DNA from: Skeletonema tropicum
Lineage: Eukaryota > Bacillariophyta > Thalassiosirophyceae > Thalassiosirales > Thalassiosiraceae
Reading direction: 5' to 3'
Assembly (NCBI GenBank): GCA_037178625.1
Contig: CM074143.1
Coordinates: 682,001 to 746,000, forward strand
DNA: 64,000 nucleotides
This document shows positions 1 through 10,403 of the stretch, piece by piece. A model generated the notes under the pieces. The model ran no database searches. It was given only the letters and a program-made list of their open reading frames with translations, and was not told where the DNA came from. How positions within the stretch are numbered: the first letter of the stretch is position 1; every line of letters begins with the position of its first letter. The translations under genes were made by a program, and so were the position numbers.

Positions 1-674
1 CTTCCGACTCAAGATGCCATCTCCCAAATGGGAGACAGTGCTCACAAATGTAGAAGTAATTAGTAAGAATTATTTCGTTAACATGAGTTACAATGCTCAT
101 TTTAGGACGACTTTTAGGACGACGTCGACGATGACGGACCTTCATTCGGGCTTCAGAACCATTCTGTTCTGTTCTCCAGTTGGTCCCGTCTAGAGAGATG
201 CCATCTGCTGCAATACAGAAATTGGAGACATGTCTACTGCTGGCGGACAGTGAGCAATGGTGTCTTCTTGTATTCGGCAATAATTTTTGGCCAGCGCTAC
301 TCATTACCCAGGCCAAGGGTAAATAAAAACCCTAATTTTTAGCAATTTGATAGTTAAAAAATTGTCCCGTGAAATTCAGTACCGAATTGGTTTTAAGTGA
401 GACTCGATACATCGTTCCTCCATCGTACTTGTGCAGCAAATTCGAGGAGGCTGCTCGAACTAAATTAACTTAAACTGACTGCTTTTATTGTACTTAGTAC
501 ATACTTCGTTGAAAAAGGGAGGAACTGCACAAACTACCGAAGGCACACACAAGGGAGTGATAGCATACAAATCAGAAAGAGTGCGGAGTGCGAGCTCAGA
601 ATTCGATGACAGAGCGCTCCTCCCGGTCCAGGCGTTTTAGTCAGATAGATATACTCCTAATATCATTGTGAGGA
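1..674. other. Intergenic, left edge of MYND array
   Basis: No gene is supported here. Near 285-310 it contains a GGCCAGCGCTACTCA motif and near 400-415 an ACTCGATACATCG motif. Both recur in every spacer of the MYND array to the right, so this is probably the spacer of a further, older repeat unit. The few open frames are short and not conserved between units. Confidence 0.5.
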
Positions 675-1504
675 ATGACGACAACACGAAAGAAGGCCAA
701 GGCCGGTGGCAAAGCGAGGAAGGCTGCAAAAGCCAAGGCGGCGGCGGCGCCCACCCAGAATAAGCCGCTTCAAGGTGGAGGCCACATGAAGATGATAAGT
801 CCCCTGACCCTGTTGAGAGACGGCGTCGGCGTTGCAAAATGTAACCATGGTTTAGTACCACCCCACTACCATTGGCAAACTCAAGGGGAGTTCCGAAACA
901 CGTCAAACAATATGAAGACATGTCAAGTGTTCCTGAAGGCATTCGTAGATGCATTTGATGGAGCTGGTGGGGACTTCATTGTAGCGTACCAAGCGACGAA
1001 GGAGGAGCATGCTTATGTGTGGAAGGATCTTGGCAAGATGGCGTTTGTCGTGTCCTTTTTGCTCTCCTTGGGACGAGCAAGGTACTGGGAGGGAACATCA
1101 AGCTTGCCAGGAAGTATGCGTCTCTTGGCAGCTACTTCGAGCAGTATGTAGAGGTTGATTTGCTGAATACTCGAGCGTATCCGAATTTCGCAAAGATCAA
1201 AGAGCTGTACTCAGCAGATATTCATACGCTGGTTAGCTTCCTCAGGAAGTGTATCCCTTGTTCCTGCCTTGATGAAAAGTACAAAGAGGTCAAGTCTATA
1301 CCGAAGATTGGCCTCTGCTGTAATCCTGGTTGCCCTTTGCCTGGTGGAATGACGGAGCGCAGCTTAACGATGTGCTGTAGTAGATGTCGTGGAGCCAACT
1401 ACTGTTCCCGAGCGTGTCAAGTGTCTGCATGGCAAGGTCACAGGGGTGAATGTGATTTCTATGCGGCTTTGAAATCGAAGTTTGAATCTGAGCAGGAAGG
1501 GTAA
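675..1504 (+). pseudogene. MYND zinc-finger protein, copy 1 (frameshifted)
   Basis: The reading frame opens with a Lys/Ala-rich N-terminus and the family block GLVPPHYHWQTQGEFRN. It then loses frame near 1068, where TCCTTGGG replaces TCCTGTGGG of the other copies, a 1-nt deletion. The original frame ends at 1151. The C-terminal half, with the intact MYND Cys/His pattern, continues in another frame to 1504. The copy is therefore either a pseudogene or makes a truncated protein without the zinc finger. A sequencing error is the main alternative. It is the most diverged copy at its 5' end, with a longer Lys/Ala stretch and a different leader. Confidence 0.8.
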
Positions 1505-2211
1505 CAACAGCGTGTCCTAGATAATAGATTATGTCCATATTATGTAACTAAGTAGGTAAGGTAGACCTTTGCAAATTAATATTTTCAGTTTCAGTTATGA
1601 TACATATCCCTTTACGTTAGAGAACCCATGTTAGTTAGATTCTTCACCAATATGATCAAAGATGACAATGCCAATTGACTTCAGTCAAAGATGTTTCTCT
1701 TGGATCCGTTTCCTTTTGTTTGCACGCCGATCATTAAGTATGTCTTTCTTCTCGTCCTTGGCATTTTTTTCGGGCCAGCGTCACTGGGATCAAATTGAAG
1801 TGGTATCTTTCAGAGGCAAAGCCTGATTAAAAGCCGAGTCGTCTTCTTTCTTGTCTCGTTTCGCAGATTTGTGTGCCGTATGCAAGTAGACAGAGTGATG
1901 ACAGATGATTATTCTATTATCATTCACGGAAAAAGACAACATGCATGTAAATTGAGTGCACATACAGAGCACACATCTGCTATCATGCATGCACGCCTCG
2001 CTGCAAAAAACAGCTAAGTCGAGAAAGATTTAAAAGCTTTTATCGAAAAGGACGCTTGACCTTCATCTTTCCAAGAAGAGTTCCTCAATTAGGTGCGTAT
2101 TACTTTGATCAGAATGGTAACTTCTTTAATGTCTCCGTCTGATTTTTATTCCGTGTGTTTCCCTTTCACAGTGCATCATATCGACAGAACTACACCCACT
2201 ATTGAGAAACA

Positions 2212-3000
2212 ATGAAGTCGCGGAAGAAGTCCTGTAGCAAAGCGAAGGCGGCGGCGCCCTCCCAGAATAAGCCGCTTCAAGGTGGAGGCCATATGCAGTT
2301 GGTAGGTCCGCTAAAGAGAGCCGGCGCTGAGAAATGTAACCATGGTTTAGTACCACCCCACTACCATTGGCAAACTCAGGGGGAGTTCCGGAACACATCC
2401 AATAATATGAAGATATGTCAAGTGTTCCTGAAGGCATTCGTAGATGCATTTGATGGAGCTGGTGGGGACTTCATCGTAGCGTACCAAGCGACGAAGGAGG
2501 AGCATGCTCATGTGTGGAAGGATCTTGGCAAGATGGCGTTTGTCGTGTCCTTTTTGCTGTCCTGTGGGACGAGCAAGGTGCTGGGAGGGAACGTCAAGCT
2601 TGCCAATAAGTATGCGTCTCTTGGCAGCTACTTCGAGCAGTATGTAGAAGTTGATTTGCTGAATACTCGAGCGTATCCGAATTTCGCAAAGATCAAAGAG
2701 CTGTACTCAGCAGATATTCATACGCTGGTCAGCTTCCTCAGGAAGCGTATCCCTTGTTCCTGCCTTGATGAAAAGTACAAAGAGGTCAAGTCTATACCGA
2801 AGATTGGCCTCTGCTGTAATCCTGGCTGTCCTTTGCCTGGTGGAATGACGGAGCGCAGCTTAACGATGTGCTGTAGTAGATGTCGTGGAGCCAACTACTG
2901 TTCCCGAGCGTGTCAAGTGTCTGCATGGCAAGGTCACAGGGGTGAATGTGATTTCTATGCGGCTTTGAAATCAAAGTTTGATTCTGAGCAGGAAGGGTAA
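2212..3000 (+). CDS. MYND zinc-finger protein, copy 2 (intact)
   Basis: A 262-residue protein. The N-terminus is basic and low in complexity, followed by a family-specific region (KPLQGGGH, then GLVPPHYHWQTQGEF) and a middle region I cannot assign. The C-terminal MYND finger spans about residues 202-249 with the pattern CNPGC...CSRC...YCSRAC...HRGEC. MYND fingers are protein-interaction modules in regulators and methyltransferases. No SET or other catalytic domain is visible, so a scaffold or adaptor role is the most that can be inferred. The ATG lies 3 nt after the leader sequence GAGAAACA, which is conserved in copies 2-4. No introns. One of two open copies in the array. Confidence 0.85.
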   Translation: MKSRKKSCSKAKAAAPSQNKPLQGGGHMQLVGPLKRAGAEKCNHGLVPPHYHWQTQGEFRNTSNNMKICQVFLKAFVDAFDGAGGDFIVAYQATKEEHAHVWKDLGKMAFVVSFLLSCGTSKVLGGNVKLANKYASLGSYFEQYVEVDLLNTRAYPNFAKIKELYSADIHTLVSFLRKRIPCSCLDEKYKEVKSIPKIGLCCNPGCPLPGGMTERSLTMCCSRCRGANYCSRACQVSAWQGHRGECDFYAALKSKFDSEQEG

Positions 3001-3776
3001 CAACAGCGTGTCCTAGAGAATAGATTATTTCTGATGATACAAACGAAGTAGCATCCTATACTTGGGTTACAATAACGAATAGAAGCTATTTCAGTTTGAT
3101 TTGGATCTGTTCATGTCCATGCTCTCATTGTTACTGACGTATTAAGCACTACTCAACCATTATACTACACAGAATCACCTTTCGTGTTTCGATATGATCA
3201 GAAGTATATTACTACAAAACTCCTACAAATTATTATATGGCTGGAGTCTCGATACATATATATCTTTTATTGATAAGTAGATTCAATTTTGGGCCAGCGG
3301 TACTCAATCTTCGAGCGCATGATAGGGATAACCTTTTTATGGAAGAAGCCTACTTTCTCATGTACTTCTATGTATATACTTGTTGAGGCCTCGAGGCGAG
3401 GCCACTTATTAGCACTTATTGTATCCACTTGGGACTGTCTCTTGTCTTGCCTTATTTCGCATAAGCCAGATTTGCGTTCCGCATGACAGAAGATATGAAA
3501 TTTCTGTTACAAATGATTTAGATAACATCATATATCTACGTGCTTCACCCTGTCGCTGCAAATACAGTTGAGTCCAAAAACATTTTCAAAGACTCTATTG
3601 AAAAGGACGCTTGGCATTCATCAGGAAGTCTAGTAAGATCCCTCGAGCTTGAGGTGCGTATTACTTTGACCAAAATTGCAACTTAACATCTCCATCTCCG
3701 TCTGATCTTTAAGTGGTTTCCCTTTTCCTTCCACGCTGCGTCATATCAACAGAATAACGCAGACTCTTGAAAAACA

Positions 3777-4584
3777 ATGAAGTCGCGGGAGAAGGCCAAG
3801 GCCGGTGTCAAAGCGAGGAAGGCGGCGGCGGCGCCCTCCCAGAATAAGCCGCTTCAAGGTGGAGGCCATGTTATGCAGACGATAGGTCCACTGAAGAATG
3901 ACGGCGTTGCAAAATGTAACCAAGGTTTAGTACCACCCCACTACCATTGGCAAACTCAGGTATAGTTCCGGAACACATCCAATTATATGAAGACATGTCA
4001 AGTGTTCCTGAAGGCATTCGTAGATGCATTTGATGGAGCGGGTGCGGACTTCATTGTAGCGTACCAAGCGACGAAGGAGGAGCATACTCATGTGTGGAAG
4101 GATCTTGGCAAGATGGCGTTTGTCGTGTCCTTTTTACTGTCCTGTGGGACGAGCAAGGTACTGGGAGGGAACGTCAAGCTTGCCAATAAGTATGCGTCTC
4201 TTGCTTGACAGCTACTTCGAGCAGTATGTAGAAGTTGATTTGCTGAATACTCGAGCGTATCCGAATTTCGCAAAGACCAAAGAGCTGTACTCAGCAGATA
4301 TTCATACGCTGGTCAGCTTCCTCAGGAAGCGTATCCCTTGTTCCTGCCTTGATGAAAAGTACAAAGAGGTCAAGTCTATACCGAAGATTGGCCTCTGCTG
4401 TAATCCTGGCTGTCCTTTGCCTGGTGGAATGACGGAGCGCAGCTTAACGATGTGCTGTAGTAGATGTCGTGGAGCCAACTACTGTTCCCGAGCGTGTCAA
4501 GTGTCTGCATGGCAAGGTCACAGGGGTGAATGTGATTTCTATGCGGCTTTGAAATCGAAGTTTGAATCTGAGCAGGAAGGGTAA
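3777..4584 (+). pseudogene. MYND zinc-finger protein, copy 3 (pseudogene)
   Basis: Two independent lesions break this copy. An in-frame TAG at 3963-3965 replaces GAG of the other copies (CAGGTATAG instead of CAGGGGGAG). A 4-nt insertion near 4204-4210 (CTTGCTTGACAGC instead of CTTGGCAGC) shifts the frame before the MYND finger. Downstream sequence, including the finger, is otherwise nearly identical to copies 2 and 4, so inactivation is recent. At most 62 residues would be made from the original start. Confidence 0.9.
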
Positions 4585-5266
4585 CAACAGCGTGTCCTAG
4601 AGAATATATTTCTGATACAAACGAAGTAGCATCCTAGGTTACCTTAAGTATAGAAGCTATTTCAGTTTGTTTTGAATCATGTTCATGTCCATGCTCTCAT
4701 TGTTACTGACGTATCAAGCACTGCTCAATACAACCATTATACTACACAGAATCATCTTTCTTCGAAATGATCAGAAGTATATTACTACAATACAAAAAAT
4801 TATGGCTGGAGTCTCGATACATATCTTTTATTGACTAGTGGATTCAATTTTGGGCCAGCGGTACTCAAGCTTATGGAAGAGGCTTATTGTATGTACGAGG
4901 ACTATCCATCTTGGGCTGTCTCTTGTCTTGCCTTATTTCGCATAAGCCAGATTTGCGTTCCGCATGACAGAAGATATGAAATTTCTGTTGCATATGTATG
5001 ATTAGATAACTAGATAACATCATATCTACGTGCTTCACCCTGTCGCTGCAAATACAGTTGAGTCCAAAAACATTTTCAAAGACTCTATTGAAAAGGACGC
5101 TTGGACTTCATCAGGAAGTCTAGCAAGATTCCTCGATCTTGAGGTGCGTATTATTTTGACCAAAATTGCAACTTAACATCTCCATCTCCGTCTGATCTTT
5201 AAGTGGTTTCCCTTTTCCTTCCACGCTGCATCATATCAACAGAATAACGCAGAATATTGAGGAACA

Positions 5267-6082
5267 ATGAAGCCGCGGAAGAAGGCCGATGGCAAAGCGA
5301 GGAAGGCTGCAAAAGCCAAGGCGGCGGCGGCGGCGCCCTTTCAGAATAAGCCGCTTCAAGGTGGAGGCCATATTATGCAGTTGGTAGGTCCACTGAAGAA
5401 TGACGGCGTTGCAAAATGTAACCATGGTTTAGTACCACCCCACTACCATTGGCAAACTCAAGGGGAGTTCCGAAACACGTCCAATTATATGAAGACATGT
5501 CAAGTGTTCCTGAAGGCATTCGTAGATGCATTTGATGGAGCGAATGGGGACTTCATCGTAGCGTACCAAGCGACGAAGGAGGAGCATGCTTATGTGTGGA
5601 AGGATCCTGGCAAGATGGCGTTTGTCGTGTCCTTTTTGCTGTCCTGTGGGACGAGCAAGGTGCTGGGAGGGAACGTCAAGCTTGCCAATAAGTATGCGTC
5701 TCTTGGCAGCTACTTCGAGCAGTATGTAGAAGTTGATTTGCTGAATACTCGAGCGTGCCCAAATTTCGCAAAGATCAAAGAGCTGTACTCAGCAGATATT
5801 CATACGCTGGTCAGCTTCCTCAGGAAGCGTATCCCTTGTTCCTGCCTTGATGAAAAGTACAAAGAGGTCAAGTCTATACCAAAGATTGGCCTCTGTTGTA
5901 ATCCTGGCTGCCCTTTGCCTGGTGGAATGACGGAGCGCAGCTTGACGATGTGCTGTAGTAGATGTCGTGGAGCCAACTACTGTTCCCGAGCGTGTCAAGT
6001 GGCTGCATGGCAAAGTCACAGGGGTGAATGTGATTTCTATGCTGCTTTGAAATCGAAGTTTGAATCTGAGCAGGAAGGGTAA
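5267..6082 (+). CDS. MYND zinc-finger protein, copy 4 (intact)
   Basis: A 271-residue paralogue of copy 2, without frame lesions. It differs mainly in the N-terminal Lys/Ala stretch, with alanine runs encoded by GCG repeats, and in scattered substitutions such as QVAAWQSHRGEC in the finger. All MYND zinc ligands are present. The shared leader and spacer suggest the same regulation as copy 2. Function is unknown beyond likely protein binding through the MYND finger. Confidence 0.85.
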   Translation: MKPRKKADGKARKAAKAKAAAAAPFQNKPLQGGGHIMQLVGPLKNDGVAKCNHGLVPPHYHWQTQGEFRNTSNYMKTCQVFLKAFVDAFDGANGDFIVAYQATKEEHAYVWKDPGKMAFVVSFLLSCGTSKVLGGNVKLANKYASLGSYFEQYVEVDLLNTRACPNFAKIKELYSADIHTLVSFLRKRIPCSCLDEKYKEVKSIPKIGLCCNPGCPLPGGMTERSLTMCCSRCRGANYCSRACQVAAWQSHRGECDFYAALKSKFESEQEG

Positions 6083-6688
6083 CAACAGCGTGTCCTCTAG
6101 AGAATAGATTATTTTGGCAGGAACGTGTTTAGTATCAGTAGGTTAATGTAATATATGTACTCCTTTACATCAATAGAAGCTATTTCAGTTTGTTTTCAAT
6201 CATGTTCATGTCCATGCTCTCATTGTTACTGACGTATCAAGCACTGCTCAATACAACCATGATACTACGAAGGATTTAACTTCAATGTTTCAAATATATA
6301 TAATGATCTAAAATACTTAGATACCTAAGGCTGGATGGAGTCTCGATACATATCTTTTATTGATTAGTGGATTCAATTTTGGGCCAGCGGTACTCAGACT
6401 TTGAAAGTTCATCATTTTTTATGGGAGGAACATTGCTGCTTCGTTTCGTCTTTCGCGTCGCAATTCTCCAAGGCTTTGACGTTTGTGCGACTTTCTTAAT
6501 GCCTTCAAGGAGATACACCAATGATAATAGTATGTAATGTAAGGTAGTACCTTCTTCTTATGTACTTACGATTCCTCACTCCTTTTACTCCTCACTCCTT
6601 CTCCTACCTTTCATTTTTGCTTTCAAGTAAGCCAACCCTATTTCTTGCTACTTGTTACTTCTTGTTGATCCACCACCAATCAACAAAC

Positions 6689-8452
6689 ATGACGCCAGTA
6701 ACACCAGCAGCATCCAATGCTGGTGCAACTATGGCATCAAAATCATCAGTAGAGAATCTTCCAAAAAAGGTCATTCGAAAGGGTGCTAACGGTGTTCTCC
6801 TAAAGAACTTTGAAACCGTGTTACATGATGTGTTTTCTTCCTCCTTGTCCTCCTCATCGGTACAAATTTGCCAACGAGCGCTGCAAGCACTATCACCACA
6901 GTATTCAAAGCTTCCACCGTTTTTAGATGAAACAGAAGAAAAGGAAATAGTAGAAAATGCACGGAATGGTTGGGATGAGCCATCAACTCCTCCTGAGAAT
7001 GATCAATGCAACCTCGATGATAAGCATGGCTCATGCGTCACGTCGTCACAACTTTCACCACCACCCTGGCCATTTGATAAACGCACAAACCTACCTTCCT
7101 GTGGATGCGTCCGAGGAGGAGACGGAGTTTCTGACAATAGAAAACCAAAGAAAACCAAGACAGGAAAGGATATTGGAGGTGTAGGTGATGTGTACAATCA
7201 TCAAAGAGCGTGGAGGAAAGAAATGCAATTGGAAAATATGATTCAGTGTGTTTTGGCATTACTTCCTGATCATGTGCGGCATCATTCTACCTGTAGCGGT
7301 AGTAGTGGCGAGGAGTCAAAGTCAAAGAGAAAATATAGAATTGTGGATTTTGCTGGTGGGACGGGTCACTTGGCAGTCCCTTTAGCATTGTTACTCCCTC
7401 ATTGTGAAGTTGTCTGTGTAGATCTGAAGAAATGGAGTCTAGATTTACTCCATCGGCGAGTGGATGGAGTTGTAGCAGATGGTAATGGGGACGAAGATGT
7501 TTCAGTATTGGATAAGAACACACAAAATGGACAGCACAAACAGCCATGCAACTCCAACATTGTTCAAATATCACAAAAAGTACCAAACGTGTCGTCTTAC
7601 TTGGGTTCTATCCAATCGTACACGGATGATTTTGACATTGGAATTTCTCTCCACGCATGCGGTGAAGCATCGGATTGTGTCCTTCGGAAATGCCTCGAGA
7701 AAAAGGCAAGTTTTGTAGTTTGTAGCTGCTGCTGTGGCAAGTTGCGGCGAGATGCACTCAATCCGTACACATTTCAAAGTACAGGTGGGAATGAGAAGGA
7801 GGTTTTGTATCCACAGAGCAAGATTCTAGCTTCGTTTATGAATGCCACGGTGGATGATAATGGTCACGACAAAGAAGATGTCAATGCACGGCGGCGTGTT
7901 GAAACAGCAAAACGATTCGACGAAATAGCCAAAGCAGCTGACTATAGTGAGTTGGGTGATGTGAGGAAACCCAGAAATGCCTGTCGACGTGCGGCCAAGT
8001 CCTTAGTAGAATGGGATCGTCTCTTATATTGCAAGGAATATGATGCTACTGATACTAATCTTCGTGTGGTTCTCACGAGAATGGTGCCTTGGGAGTCAAG
8101 CACAAAGAATGATATTCTAATCGGCTGGTATGATCCGTCTTGCAATCCGTACCGACATGGTGGAGCTGTTCTTGATAACAACATACCAAATGAGGAATCG
8201 TTTTCAGTCGTGCCTCCTGACGATCCAACCCCACAAGTTGATTTTCAAATTGCTCTACAACATTTATTTGGTGGGTCAACAATCGCTGCAGAGAATGGCA
8301 AAGACACTGTTCCTGACGTCGCATGTGATCAAAATGATTGGAGCGCAGGAGAGGTGGCAGAAATACAAACGCAGCTGGAAACATTTGTGAAGAATGTTGC
8401 AGACAATACTCTTCGATTTGATGTGGCATGGGATCTCGAAAGCGAAAATTGA
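6689..8452 (+). CDS. GSTCD-like methyltransferase-domain protein
   Basis: From the ATG at 6689 the protein has 587 residues. An in-frame ATG at 6560 would add 43 hydrophobic residues that look like translated leader, so 6689 is preferred. The SAM-binding core is clear: RIVDFAGGTGHLAVPLALLLP (motif I), EVVCVDLKKWSL (acidic loop), then ISLHACGEASDCVL and SFVVCSCCCGKL. The HACG plus paired-cysteine CCCG block is characteristic of the Methyltransf_32 family that includes animal GSTCD and related RNA-methyltransferase-like proteins. The substrate is unknown. The N-terminal ~200 and C-terminal ~150 residues are lineage-specific. No introns seen. It is unrelated to the MYND array next door. Confidence 0.7.
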   Translation: MTPVTPAASNAGATMASKSSVENLPKKVIRKGANGVLLKNFETVLHDVFSSSLSSSSVQICQRALQALSPQYSKLPPFLDETEEKEIVENARNGWDEPSTPPENDQCNLDDKHGSCVTSSQLSPPPWPFDKRTNLPSCGCVRGGDGVSDNRKPKKTKTGKDIGGVGDVYNHQRAWRKEMQLENMIQCVLALLPDHVRHHSTCSGSSGEESKSKRKYRIVDFAGGTGHLAVPLALLLPHCEVVCVDLKKWSLDLLHRRVDGVVADGNGDEDVSVLDKNTQNGQHKQPCNSNIVQISQKVPNVSSYLGSIQSYTDDFDIGISLHACGEASDCVLRKCLEKKASFVVCSCCCGKLRRDALNPYTFQSTGGNEKEVLYPQSKILASFMNATVDDNGHDKEDVNARRRVETAKRFDEIAKAADYSELGDVRKPRNACRRAAKSLVEWDRLLYCKEYDATDTNLRVVLTRMVPWESSTKNDILIGWYDPSCNPYRHGGAVLDNNIPNEESFSVVPPDDPTPQVDFQIALQHLFGGSTIAAENGKDTVPDVACDQNDWSAGEVAEIQTQLETFVKNVADNTLRFDVAWDLESEN

Positions 8453-8946
8453 TTCATTTTGTTGCTGAGAAAATGGGGTTGCGACATTGGGGCGAGGGTA
8501 AGAAAGACGCAGAAAAGATTGTCGTTGTTGCTCGTCGACGATCAGAATGAAATTTCATGGACATCACAAGATACGTGTATGAATGCTGAACGAAGCGAAT
8601 TAAAAAGGAACTCATCTATTACAACACGACCGACTACATTCGATTCACGCCTGCACCACTCCTTATGTAACTTCCTGAAGTCGTCATCTCAGCGTTACAC
8701 TGGCAGCGGAAGTCCAGTGAGTGACAGCTTGAGAGCGACGAATGAAGAGACATTTTCAGTAAAATAGAAAAATCCTCTCATGTGCTTGGCGAAAAATTTA
8801 AATCCTGCTGGTGAAAATGCCCTCACGAAAAATAATCACACAGAAAAGTCAAAGCATTTCAATGAAACAATAGTCCAAAGCACAGTCGACTTTGGACTTT
8901 CAATCGATAACGAAAGTCAAAGCAACATCGTATATCGTGGTCAAAA
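8453..8946. other. Intergenic, G-alpha promoter region
   Basis: Nothing with coding support. The interval contains short repeats of AAAGTCAAAGCA (near 8847 and 8910) just upstream of the G-alpha ATG, which could be regulatory. Confidence 0.4.
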
Positions 8947-10020
8947 ATGGGAGCATGTCTGAGCACAGGGACTCCCGAGCAGTTAGCGGCCATCAAAGCC
9001 TCGAGAGAAATCGAAAAGATGATGAATCAACAATTCGAAATCGACAATTCCAAAGTGAAACTCCTTTTGCTGGGAGCCGGTGAATCCGGAAAGTCGACAA
9101 TCTTCAAGCAGATGCGAGTTCTCTTTGGTGCTCCATTGACCGACGACGAAAAGCAGCAAATAACTCCCGTGGTGTACAATAACACCATTACTTCGATGAA
9201 GATTCTTTGTTCAGAGGCCAAAAATTTGGGCCATGACGCGGAAGTGATCGCGAAGGACAAACTTGACTTCATGCTCTCGTTGGACGACCAATGCGAAGTC
9301 AATGATGAAGTTGGAGTGGCAATCAAGGAGCTTTGGACTGATCCTGGAATCATGTCGACGTGGAAGCGACGATCCGAGTATCAAATTATTGAATCAGTAA
9401 AGTACTATTTCAACGAAATTGAACGTATCATGAAGGAAGATTACGTTGCAACCCAGCAGGATATGCTGTTGGCACGAGTGAGGACATCTGGAATCGTTAC
9501 CGAAAGGTACGTCATTGACGGAGTCGACTTTGAAATGTATGACGTCGGTGGACAGAGAAATGAACGCAAGAAATGGATACACTGCTTTGACGACGTGACT
9601 GCTGTCATATTTGTAGCAGCTCTGAGCGAGTATGACCAAGCTCTATTTGAAGACGCAACTACAAATAGAATGGTAGAAGCGGTGGAGTTATTTGGAGATA
9701 TTTGCAATAACAAGGTCTTCGAATCGTCGGCCATGATCCTCTTCTTGAACAAGAAGGATCTCTACGAAGAGAAAATCAAGGCCGTCCACATTGGAGATCA
9801 GCCTGCCTTCTCCAACTTTAGTGGAAATGTCGGAGATAGTGACTACTACGACAAAGGTATCAAATACTTTCTTGATATGTTTCTAGCCGAGAATCAAAAT
9901 CCCGAGAGGCAAATCTACAGCCACGCCACGTGTGCCACAGACTCACAGAATGTTGAAGTCGTATTCAACTCATGCAAAGATATCATCATGAGGAAGAATA
10001 TAGAAGACATGGGAATTTGA
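8947..10020 (+). CDS. Heterotrimeric G protein alpha subunit
   Basis: A 357-residue, full-length G-alpha. It has an N-terminal MGxxxS myristoylation signal with Cys4 available for palmitoylation. The P-loop GAGESGKST is at 43-51. Switch I is RVRTSG, with Arg177 (the arginine-finger equivalent) and Thr180. Switch II is DVGGQRNERKKW, with catalytic Gln203. NKKD is at 268-271 and TCAT at 328-331. It binds and hydrolyses GTP and would relay signals from membrane receptors to effectors. The C-terminus ends NIEDMGI: the cysteine four residues from the end that pertussis toxin modifies in Gi proteins is absent and the tail is one residue short. Intronless. Confidence 0.97.
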   Translation: MGACLSTGTPEQLAAIKASREIEKMMNQQFEIDNSKVKLLLLGAGESGKSTIFKQMRVLFGAPLTDDEKQQITPVVYNNTITSMKILCSEAKNLGHDAEVIAKDKLDFMLSLDDQCEVNDEVGVAIKELWTDPGIMSTWKRRSEYQIIESVKYYFNEIERIMKEDYVATQQDMLLARVRTSGIVTERYVIDGVDFEMYDVGGQRNERKKWIHCFDDVTAVIFVAALSEYDQALFEDATTNRMVEAVELFGDICNNKVFESSAMILFLNKKDLYEEKIKAVHIGDQPAFSNFSGNVGDSDYYDKGIKYFLDMFLAENQNPERQIYSHATCATDSQNVEVVFNSCKDIIMRKNIEDMGI

Positions 10021-10403
10021 TCCATCTCATTGCGTTAATGTGTTTCATTGTCGGAGATTTGCTCAGTGGTCGAGGTCAACATAATGGCCTTACGAGCTCC
10101 TGCCCTTCTTTATCAATTAACTTGGCGAACTTCAGATTGATGAGTGCCTTCTTTTGCAATCTTCGGCATCCTTTTATCCCTTTCTAATAATGCCAGAGAA
10201 AGAGAGACTCACGTCTTCAGCATCAATTCAATGCTTGGCATGCGAAGTGTATGTATAAGATAAAAGAACAGTTCACCTTTTTATTATTAGCTATTTATTT
10301 TGCATTGTGAGCTCCTTCCTCGATTTTTACTTTCGTTTGTTCTCTACGCTCTAGAGAGAGGCTTGACTTCATCTTTGCTATCATCCAAAGAAACAAATTT
10401 ATT
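10021..10403. other. Convergent intergenic region
   Basis: 3' flanks of the G-alpha gene (+) and the methyltransferase gene (-). No gene or repeat is evident. Confidence 0.4.

Larger units (their letters stand above)
675..6400 (+). repeat. Tandem array of four ~1.5 kb MYND-gene units
   Basis: Four gene copies start at 675, 2212, 3777 and 5267, giving periods of 1537, 1565 and 1490 bp. The duplicated unit includes the gene, its 3' flank and the ~700 bp spacers at 1505-2211, 3001-3776, 4585-5266 and 6083-6400. Shared spacer landmarks are GAGTCTCGATACATAT, GGGCCAGCGGTACTCA and GAAAAGGACGCTTG. Copies 2-4 are closest to each other, including in non-coding DNA, which points to recent duplication or gene conversion. 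I see no other gene in the spacers. Confidence 0.9.

Noticed and set aside
8459..8767. Plus-strand frame of 102 codons between the GSTCD-like and G-alpha genes
   Set aside because: Composition looks random, there is no domain, and it lies in the probable G-alpha promoter.
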